From: Candidatus Hermodarchaeota archaeon
Lineage (GTDB): Archaea; Asgardarchaeota; Hermodarchaeia; Hermodarchaeales; Hermodarchaeaceae
Direction: 5' to 3'
Assembly (NCBI GenBank): GCA_016840595.1
Contig: JAEOSA010000072.1
Span: 1-8,762, forward strand
Length of the DNA stretch: 8,762 nt
Shown: one piece after another, positions 1 through 5,018 of the stretch
Position numbering within the stretch: the stretch's first letter is position 1
Layout of the letters: the number at the start of each line of letters is the position of its first letter
Made by a program: the position numbers and the translations under genes
Notes under the pieces: generated by a model
The model's input: only the letters and a program-made list of their open reading frames with translations
What the model was told of the DNA's origin: nothing
Databases searched by the model: none

Positions 1-62
1 GCATAGATTGCACCTTCCGCACATGCGGTTCCTCCATCAACAAAATGTACACCGGGTTTCAT
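1..62 (-). CDS. korA: 2-oxoacid:ferredoxin oxidoreductase alpha subunit, N-terminus only (runs off the window)
   Basis: Only the first 20 codons are inside the window, reading MKPGVHFVDGGTACAEGAIY. The 'G(N/G)xACAEGAIYAG' opening is characteristic of the alpha (pyrimidine-binding) subunit of the CoA-dependent 2-oxoacid:ferredoxin oxidoreductases (KorA/VorA type). These enzymes oxidatively decarboxylate 2-oxoacids to acyl-CoA and reduce ferredoxin in the cytoplasm. The ATG at 62-60 overlaps the stop of the upstream ferredoxin gene as ATGA, so the two are translationally coupled and form one operon, delta before alpha as in many archaeal kor operons. The substrate (2-oxoglutarate, branched-chain oxoacids or other) cannot be told from 20 residues, so the Kor symbol is provisional. 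Confidence 0.75.
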   Translation of the reverse strand, partial: MKPGVHFVDGGTACAEGAIY

Positions 63-313
63 TCTTCTTCCACCTCAACCATGATTGCGGCATCTGGACA
101 TCGTTTTTCACACAGCCGACAGGCCACGCCCGCCTTTCCGCGAACGAGCATGCAACGCGTTTCGCCACCTTCTATGAGACAGGGACTATGACCACCCCAG
201 GCGGTAGGCTCATCCTCTTCCAAGACCTTTGTTGGGCAAAAGAGGATGCAGATTCCACATCCCTTACAGAGTTCCCGGTTAACGGTAATCTTGACATGCC
301 GTGTGATGTTAAT
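59..313 (-). CDS. korD: Ferredoxin-type delta subunit of 2-oxoacid:ferredoxin oxidoreductase
   Basis: Small 4Fe-4S protein of about 84 residues. It relays electrons from the thiamine-diphosphate enzyme to free ferredoxin. The first cluster motif is intact: C16, C19, C22 and C26 in CKGCGICILFCP (C-x2-C-x2-C-x3-CP). The second cluster is odd. The tail CRLCEKRCP keeps C65, C68 and C72, but glycine stands where the first cysteine of the usual four should be. Extra cysteines C45 and C54 lie in a longer than usual connecting loop. The frame has no ATG, GTG or TTG between the upstream in-frame TGA and the first cluster. The start given here is an ATT at 313-311 and is a guess; ATC at 307-305 lies at a better distance from the G-rich Shine-Dalgarno-like run at 320-316. 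The stop overlaps korA by four bases. Identity as a KorD-like subunit is strong from motif plus neighbour; the exact start is weak. Confidence 0.75.
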   Translation of the reverse strand: MNITRHVKITVNRELCKGCGICILFCPTKVLEEDEPTAWGGHSPCLIEGGETRCMLVRGKAGVACRLCEKRCPDAAIMVEVEEE

Positions 314-380
314 ATCCCCCTGAAATCAATTGGGAGCGAGCTCCCAGCGCTGGTGAATAGGTCGGACTACCTAAAGTTTT
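314..380. promoter_or_regulatory. Divergent intergenic region with two overlapping palindromes
   Basis: This short gap separates the minus-strand ferredoxin/korA operon from the plus-strand protease. It holds TGGGAGC-GA-GCTCCCA at 331-346, which could also fold as a 6-bp hairpin with a CGAG loop. Overlapping it by three bases is the perfect 10-base palindrome CCAGCGCTGG at 344-353. The block is strikingly G+C-rich for a gap between two archaeal genes. A G-rich stretch at 320-316 (minus-strand AGGGGGAT) is the only Shine-Dalgarno-like site for the ferredoxin gene. A TTTTAT element at 377-382 lies about 27 bases before the second ATG of the protease, a fitting distance for a TATA box of a leaderless transcript. 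An operator or a hairpin role is inference. Confidence 0.4.
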
Positions 381-1781
381 ATGGAAAGACGACACGAACA
401 CCACCCTATGACAGCCACTTCCGGCAGGCGCCTCCCACGTTGGCTTACAGCAGTTTTTATGTTCATATTGACCTTTGCACTCACCGGGCTTACATACTTC
501 ATTGATATTTTTGGAGCTCTTTACTATTATATTATCATCCTTCTTGCCGTTGGACTCTGGCTTTATGTAGATAAGCAACCTCCTGAAGAAATCGGTGTTA
601 AGTTTGACCGCCATTGGTGGTTACAACTCATTTTTGGTTCAGTAGCAGCCAGCCTGGTGATCGGGCTCGTTATTTGGTTTGAAGCCCTTCAGGGATGGAT
701 CAATCTTACCCCATACTTCCTGTTCGAATCACCTTTGTTCATCGTAGGGCTATTGGCAGTATATGTTATCAATCAAGGTGTTGTTGCTCTTTCTGAAGAA
801 TTAGTGAGTCGGGGATACATCCAACAGAATTTAGCTACACGATTGTCAATTCCATTAGCAGTTCTTAGTGCCAGCATCATGTTCGCTTCATTTCACATCT
901 GGAGTATTTTGTTTTACGCAGTCCCACCCCTTAATGCAGGTATCATGTTCTTCAACCTCTTCCTTGGTGGAATCATGCTGGGTCTTGCTTTTGCCTGGAC
1001 GCGAACCCTCTGGTTGCCTATGGGCCTTCATTATGGTTGGAATTTCATGTTATATCATATAGCCGGAGTTAGGGACGATGGACTCTTCCAAATGCTGAAT
1101 GTTGGACCTGATATTTTAACGGGAGGTTCCGTTGGACCCGAAGCGGGCTTGATGGGTACTCTCGCCTTCTCATTTCTAATCGTTGTAATTTGGATCTGGT
1201 CAAGAGCTTCTAATGGACAACTTATGCGAACATTCGACCGAAAACACCTTCTCCTATTTCTCTTTGGATTCTTAGTTGTAGCAATTCCAGTCGTTATTAG
1301 TCTAGTTTCTTCGGGTTTTGGTTTAGCACTCTTTTTCTGGTTCATATTCTTGATTCTCTTTTTGCAGGTCTGGGAAAATCGTATTCTGTGTAGTCACTGT
1401 CCCTATTATGCATCCGAGAGTCGGATTCTGCGGTGCCATGGAAATTATGGATTGTTTAAGCTCTGGAAGTATAATCCAGGACCGATGAGCGGGTCAGAAC
1501 AGATTCAGATGATTGTTGGTGTCAGTATTCTCATCGGCTTCCCCTTTCCGTTTCTGATCCTTGGACAACAGTGGCTCTACCTAATTCTTGCTTCTCTGGG
1601 AGCCATTGTATTTGGAACGATTCTATTTGGTTGGCTATGTCTCAGGTGTGTGAATTTTTCCTGTCCCTTTAATCGAGTCTCAAAGGATGTAGTTGATGCC
1701 TTTCTTAAGGAGAATCCGAAGATGCGAAAAGCCTGGGAGAACAAGGGCTATCGACTGTGTCCAAAGAAAGAGCCAGACTAG
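381..1781 (+). CDS. CPBP (CAAX/Rce1-like) intramembrane metalloprotease with a Cys-rich membrane C-terminal module
   Basis: Polytopic membrane protein of 466 residues. The first ~275 residues carry the signature motifs of the CPBP family of glutamate-type intramembrane proteases. These are EE-x3-R at 139-144 (EELVSR), F-x3-H at 168-172 (FASFH) and H-x3-N at 217-221 (HYGWN), set in about eight hydrophobic segments. Family members cleave near the membrane, as in CAAX-protein maturation, bacteriocin immunity and other roles; the substrate here is unknown. After the protease comes an extra region of roughly 180 residues: two hydrophobic segments (about 288-330), a cytoplasm-sized loop with CSHCPYY (C337, C340) and C352, two more membrane spans (about 375-415), then CLRCVNFSC (C420, C423, C428) and a charged tail with C460. 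The cysteines could form a metal site. The ATG at 408 (residue 10) is an alternative start, favoured by a TATA-like TTTTAT about 27 bases upstream. The stop overlaps that of the convergent flavoprotein gene by four bases (CTAG). Confidence 0.85.
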   Translation: MERRHEHHPMTATSGRRLPRWLTAVFMFILTFALTGLTYFIDIFGALYYYIIILLAVGLWLYVDKQPPEEIGVKFDRHWWLQLIFGSVAASLVIGLVIWFEALQGWINLTPYFLFESPLFIVGLLAVYVINQGVVALSEELVSRGYIQQNLATRLSIPLAVLSASIMFASFHIWSILFYAVPPLNAGIMFFNLFLGGIMLGLAFAWTRTLWLPMGLHYGWNFMLYHIAGVRDDGLFQMLNVGPDILTGGSVGPEAGLMGTLAFSFLIVVIWIWSRASNGQLMRTFDRKHLLLFLFGFLVVAIPVVISLVSSGFGLALFFWFIFLILFLQVWENRILCSHCPYYASESRILRCHGNYGLFKLWKYNPGPMSGSEQIQMIVGVSILIGFPFPFLILGQQWLYLILASLGAIVFGTILFGWLCLRCVNFSCPFNRVSKDVVDAFLKENPKMRKAWENKGYRLCPKKEPD

Positions 1782-2401
1782 CCCTTCTGGAAACGGAATG
1801 CAAGTTGTGCTACTCGCTCGCCAACTAGCTGGCTATTTCGAACTGCAACTTCATCTTTGGGTGTACCCCGCCATGTGAAGCCTTCACTTTGTAGACCGGT
1901 CATTCCTGCCCAGGCCTCTGTGACTGGATTGCCCACACCACCTGCAACAATCATCCCTTGCGCTAGAGCATAGTTGACAATTGCCTCTGCAGTAGTTTCC
2001 TGACCTCCATGCCGAAGACCAGCAGCAACTATCACACCCACAATCTTGTCTCGTAATCGATGGTCCTGCATTTTGTAGGTTCGAGAACGATCGATTAGAT
2101 TCTTTAACAACCCGGGAACGGTCCCGAAATAGGACGGACTAGCAAAGATGATGGCATCGGCATTTTCCATTTTCTCGAGGACCTTGGGCACATCATCTTT
2201 GACATCTTCTGGACAGGGTTTTTTTCGCACGCAATTATCACAGCCAGTACAGGGTAGAATTTCATGGTCAGCTAGACGAAGAAGTTCGCTTTTTATTGAT
2301 CCAGTTCCTACTGCAGCTTCAAGGGCTTTCCCAAGAAGAAATTCAGAACTGGATTTTTCCAGTTTGGGAGAACCACAAATACCCAACACTTTGATTGTCA
2401 T
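1778..2401 (-). CDS. Iron-sulfur flavoprotein (Isf-type, NADPH-dependent FMN reductase family)
   Basis: Flavodoxin-fold protein of 207 residues. It opens with KVLGICGSPKLEKSSS, the phosphate-binding loop for FMN (about residues 4-19), and carries ASPSYFGTVPGLLKNLIDR (about 88-106), typical of the FMN-reductase fold. Between them is a compact cysteine motif, C51-x2-C54-x2-C57-x5-C63 (CTGCDNCVRKKPC). This matches the iron-sulfur flavoprotein family of methanogens and other anaerobes, in which FMN and one 4Fe-4S cluster accept electrons from ferredoxin and may reduce oxygen or peroxide. Length fits the family. The natural electron donor and acceptor cannot be read here. It lies 77 bases downstream of the mobA-like gene on the same strand, so co-transcription is possible. 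A weak GTGAT Shine-Dalgarno-like site precedes the ATG. The stop codon overlaps the convergent protease stop. Confidence 0.88.
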   Translation of the reverse strand: MTIKVLGICGSPKLEKSSSEFLLGKALEAAVGTGSIKSELLRLADHEILPCTGCDNCVRKKPCPEDVKDDVPKVLEKMENADAIIFASPSYFGTVPGLLKNLIDRSRTYKMQDHRLRDKIVGVIVAAGLRHGGQETTAEAIVNYALAQGMIVAGGVGNPVTEAWAGMTGLQSEGFTWRGTPKDEVAVRNSQLVGERVAQLAFRFQKG

Positions 2402-2478
2402 AGAATCACATCATTGTGCTAAAGGGTAATAACCTCTATGAATCCCCCCAATAGGTTTCCGGTGTGTGTTGAAAGAAG

Positions 2479-3108
2479 TTAACGAACTGGTTTTCGACGA
2501 AGGAGTTGCTCAATCCGCCGAAGATCACCAGGCGTGTTGACGTTTGTAAATGTTCGAAGTTTAGAATCAAATCGTTCAAGTGCTGAAGTCGAAAGAAAGA
2601 TTACGCGACCAATATTCTCGATAAGGCATTGCATCCGAGGTTGCTGTTTCTCCAAACAAGAAGTGGCAACCTCTTGAGCCACAGATGTATTAAATATTGA
2701 ATGGAGTGGCTCCACCCATCCATTAGGCCAGCGGGGAACTGCAGCATGGTGATTTTCAATCATTCCCCACATGATTTCGAAGTACATCGGATGAATTAGA
2801 GGGGAATCGCAAGGGAGTAACTGCGTGAAGGGATACTTCGCATGGCGAAAGGCTGATAATGCACCTACCAAGGGACAACGAAACTCAGATACAACATCAG
2901 TTATGATTTGTTCTTTGGGAATGTGTTTCAAAAAAGCATCACGATCTTGGTCAGAGTGCACGACGATGAAGATTTCACTTGCGTAGGCTTCGCTTGCATC
3001 GACGACGTGAAGGAAAAGAGGTTTTCCTGCAACGAGTGTGAGGGCTTTGGCTTGGCGAAATCGATTGCTTTTTCCTCCAGCTAAAATCGCGACACTCACA
3101 GGTTGCAT
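2479..3108 (-). CDS. mobA: MobA-like molybdenum cofactor guanylyltransferase (NTP transferase family)
   Basis: Protein of 209 residues with the Rossmann-like nucleotidyltransferase layout of MobA, which attaches GMP to molybdopterin to form the guanine dinucleotide form of the molybdenum/tungsten cofactor. Visible motifs are the N-terminal NTP-binding loop LAGGKSNRFRQAK (residues 9-21), the metal-binding aspartate region LPCDSPL (D101), EPLHSIF (133-139), and the near C-terminal TNVNTPGDL (188-196), which is the MobA 'NINTPEDL' signature. One deviation: the loop has R18 where the family usually has glycine (R-M-G). The related enzyme CofC (F420 synthesis) belongs to the same superfamily and cofE is in the window, but the LAGG loop and the NTP-x-DL tail fit MobA better. 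Other MobA-like cytidylyl- or guanylyltransferases remain possible. Start ATG at 3108; upstream is a long non-coding stretch. Confidence 0.75.
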   Translation of the reverse strand: MQPVSVAILAGGKSNRFRQAKALTLVAGKPLFLHVVDASEAYASEIFIVVHSDQDRDAFLKHIPKEQIITDVVSEFRCPLVGALSAFRHAKYPFTQLLPCDSPLIHPMYFEIMWGMIENHHAAVPRWPNGWVEPLHSIFNTSVAQEVATSCLEKQQPRMQCLIENIGRVIFLSTSALERFDSKLRTFTNVNTPGDLRRIEQLLRRKPVR

Positions 3109-3593
3109 ACTATATCCACTTATTCACAGCGAATTTTGTATTAACGGCGCATGAACTTCTTCTCAAACTTAAAGTTACTGATAAGATGAAATCCCTTCAA
3201 CATTCAATTGGTTTGAAGAGAATCACAGACGTATATTCATCTAATATTGGTATATTCACTCGACGAGAATATCAAAAAATGGCGGGGAAAAAGCAAGTGG
3301 TCTCCCCTCCTAATCCTGTTTAATATTCACAAATAGCCCTATAAACTGAAAAAAGAGGGACGTAGAGGATTGAAAAACGAATTTGATACCCTTAATAGCA
3401 TTATTTTGAGCATAAAAATTCTAAGAGGATTAAAATCGTTAAAACCGGACACCGTAAGGCGTAAATCACGTTTTTATTTACTGGCATATAGAAAAAAGTA
3501 CACTAAAATAGACCAACATGACATAAAAGTCGCTTAAGCACTCAATTCAATCCTTACGACCCAGAACCTCAATGCATTTTACGAGGTCTGATA
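3109..3593. other. 485-base AT-rich divergent intergenic region with short repeated motifs
   Basis: No supportable gene is present. It lies between the mobA-like gene (minus) and the first large regulator gene (plus), so it must hold both promoters. TATTCAC occurs at 3121-3127, 3253-3259 and 3324-3330, with a near copy TATTCAT at 3234-3240; two of these sit in a 9-base direct repeat GTATATTCA at 3231-3239 and 3250-3258. AGAGGATT occurs at 3364-3371 and 3424-3431, each followed by an A-rich run, 60 bases apart. An inverted repeat CTTCAA/TTGAAG spans 3195-3218. TATA-like candidates on the plus strand include CTATAAAC (3339-3346), CATATAG near 3485-3491 and ACATAAAAG (3521-3529); the last would give a leader of about 45 bases. 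Which is used cannot be decided by eye. Confidence 0.5.
3583..3587 (+). promoter_or_regulatory. Shine-Dalgarno site of the first large regulator gene
   Basis: GAGGT followed by CTGAT sits six bases before the ATG at 3594 and matches the archaeal consensus GGAGGTGAT in part. It supports the chosen start. Confidence 0.6.
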
Positions 3594-4991
3594 ATGGCGG
3601 TGGCAGCAAAGGAATCGTGGGAAACCATTGAAAAACGGATTCTCTCCCGTGTGAGCCCAACAGAACGGAATCACTTAATCGGTTTTCTTAGAAACGCTGT
3701 TCTTTTCATTAAACAAATTTGGGGAGAGCAACTCACGGAGGAAGAGAAGAGCTACCCAGCACACAAGCTACTATCACATTCCGAACATTTTGGAGGGAAA
3801 GAAGCGGCAGAGACACTGGCCTTTCGATTACACCTCATTGACAAATATCAACTTCAGAATGCTAATTACATTGAGCAGATTTTGACCCTTGATTATCCTG
3901 CGGCGCACGGAAAGCGGTTAACTGCAAGAAAAGCACTGATTCTCAGAGAGCTCTACGAATCTCCGACAATTCCAAAGTATAAACTCGCGAAAAAAATTGG
4001 TACATCTTTGCGTGTAATCACCAAAGAACTAGACGAATTACAGCATGAGTTCGCCTTTCAGATAATAACTACTACAGATCAACAGAAGTTTCGGTTAATC
4101 AGTCAGGGCATTCTATTTCGTGCCAAGTCTCCTAGTCATTCAGAACGACTTGAGAAGTTTCTTTACAATCAAAAGGGTTTCCACCGGACGTTTCAGCTGG
4201 ATCGAGATATGCTTCGGGGTGGTATCTCATTCCGATATCCCGACCAGCCAAAGGCTCATCGCATGTTTGAAGAACGGGTCCGTTGGCTTCAAGATGAATT
4301 CTTTTTGGATTGTTATCTTTTCCGAATTACTGGTTTTCGGTATTCGCTTTCGTTTGCGAATTATGATCCAGAGATCAATGCATTTTCATTTGATCCAGAA
4401 ATAGTATCTGAAGCCCCGTTTACGTATATCAAACAATATATCAGCACTTTACCTCAGCTTCAAGGTTGTGACTTCGGAGAACCTATCCGGTTTGATCGTG
4501 CAGATTTTCTCCTCAGTCATTCCTTATATTCCAGTGGTTATTTAGGGCAAACTGAATTCAAGCAAAGGCTTCTAAAACACCACGGTTTTGATTTTTCAAA
4601 GAAAACAATTTGGAAACGTGAACAACGATTACGTAAGAAGAACGTTGCGACCCCTCTAATTGACATGCAAATCCCAGGTTTTGATGAACATATTAGTTAC
4701 TTTGTTTTTTGTTCACCGAAAGCGTGTAAGACCATTTGTGGAATTCCAACCTTTCTTCCCTACGTCATCTTCTTTACGACTGATTGCGGATGCATCTTAC
4801 ACATTCAACGTCCTGCCCACACTTCTGCTTTGACGGGTCAGCTTCTACATTCTATCAAAAAAGAACCTGGCGTTTCAGATGTAAAATTACTCCGATATCA
4901 ATGGCGCATAGTATCAACGCGTCATGTGGATATTGTAGACCGATGGAACGAAGAAAAACAAAAATGGGAAATTCATGATGGAGATATTTGA
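3594..4991 (+). CDS. Large predicted transcription regulator with duplicated wHTH and RAM-like units (paralog 1)
   Basis: Protein of 465 residues that I do not recognise as a named family. It is soluble, with no signal peptide or membrane span. Residues 1-105 look all-helical. Residues 109-158 form a winged helix-turn-helix: helix 1 ARKALILRELYES, helix 2 PKYKLAKKIG, recognition helix SLRVITKELDELQ, then a wing. Residues 171-262 show a beta-alpha-beta-beta-alpha-beta pattern ending in NYDPEINAFSF. The pattern then repeats: a second helix-turn-helix at about 300-352 (DRADFLLSHSLYS, TEFKQRLLKHHG, SKKTIWKREQRLRKK) and a second alpha/beta domain at 365-461 ending in DRWNEEKQKWEI. This order resembles two Lrp/AsnC-like units (DNA-binding domain plus RAM/ACT ligand domain) in one chain. 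A DNA-binding regulator role is therefore likely; target and ligand are unknown. Five cysteines cluster at 373-400. A paralog follows 27 bases downstream. Confidence 0.8.
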   Translation: MAVAAKESWETIEKRILSRVSPTERNHLIGFLRNAVLFIKQIWGEQLTEEEKSYPAHKLLSHSEHFGGKEAAETLAFRLHLIDKYQLQNANYIEQILTLDYPAAHGKRLTARKALILRELYESPTIPKYKLAKKIGTSLRVITKELDELQHEFAFQIITTTDQQKFRLISQGILFRAKSPSHSERLEKFLYNQKGFHRTFQLDRDMLRGGISFRYPDQPKAHRMFEERVRWLQDEFFLDCYLFRITGFRYSLSFANYDPEINAFSFDPEIVSEAPFTYIKQYISTLPQLQGCDFGEPIRFDRADFLLSHSLYSSGYLGQTEFKQRLLKHHGFDFSKKTIWKREQRLRKKNVATPLIDMQIPGFDEHISYFVFCSPKACKTICGIPTFLPYVIFFTTDCGCILHIQRPAHTSALTGQLLHSIKKEPGVSDVKLLRYQWRIVSTRHVDIVDRWNEEKQKWEIHDGDI

Positions 4992-5002
4992 AACACAGAT
5001 GT

Positions 5003-5009
5003 GGTGATC
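5003..5009 (+). promoter_or_regulatory. Shine-Dalgarno site that decides the start of paralog 2
   Basis: GGTGATC is a full 7-base match to the core of the archaeal GGAGGTGATC consensus. It lies nine bases before the ATG at 5019. Two in-frame GTG codons (5001 and 5004) overlap or precede this site, so they are unlikely starts; the ATG is preferred. Confidence 0.65.
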
Positions 5010-5018
5010 ATCAAGACA

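Noticed and set aside
8..505. Plus-strand 165-codon open frame at the left edge
   Set aside because: It is antisense to the ferredoxin and korA genes, whose cysteine motifs and ATGA overlap are unmistakable, and it runs into the protease gene in another frame.
309..614. Minus-strand 101-codon open frame
   Set aside because: It lies opposite the start of the CPBP protease and shows no domain or composition of a real protein.
1055..1345. Minus-strand 96-codon open frame inside the protease gene
   Set aside because: Shadow of a transmembrane coding stretch; low-complexity basic translation without any motif.
2479..3108. Possible CofC (2-phospho-L-lactate guanylyltransferase) because cofE is nearby
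   Set aside because: The LAGGxSxR loop and the N-x-NTP-x-DL tail are MobA features, and the gene is not in the cofE operon.
3174..3195. CTGATAAGATGAAA resembling C/D box RNA elements
   Set aside because: The C box is not a proper RUGAUGA and no matching D box at the right distance was found.
3195..3218. CTTCAA/TTGAAG inverted repeat with an inner CAATTG
   Set aside because: Six-base arms in AT-rich DNA are common and the inner palindrome is not co-centred, so it is mentioned in the gap entry but not claimed as an operator.
3279..3323. Short 14-residue open frame in the AT-rich gap
   Set aside because: No Shine-Dalgarno site and no recognisable content; expected by chance.
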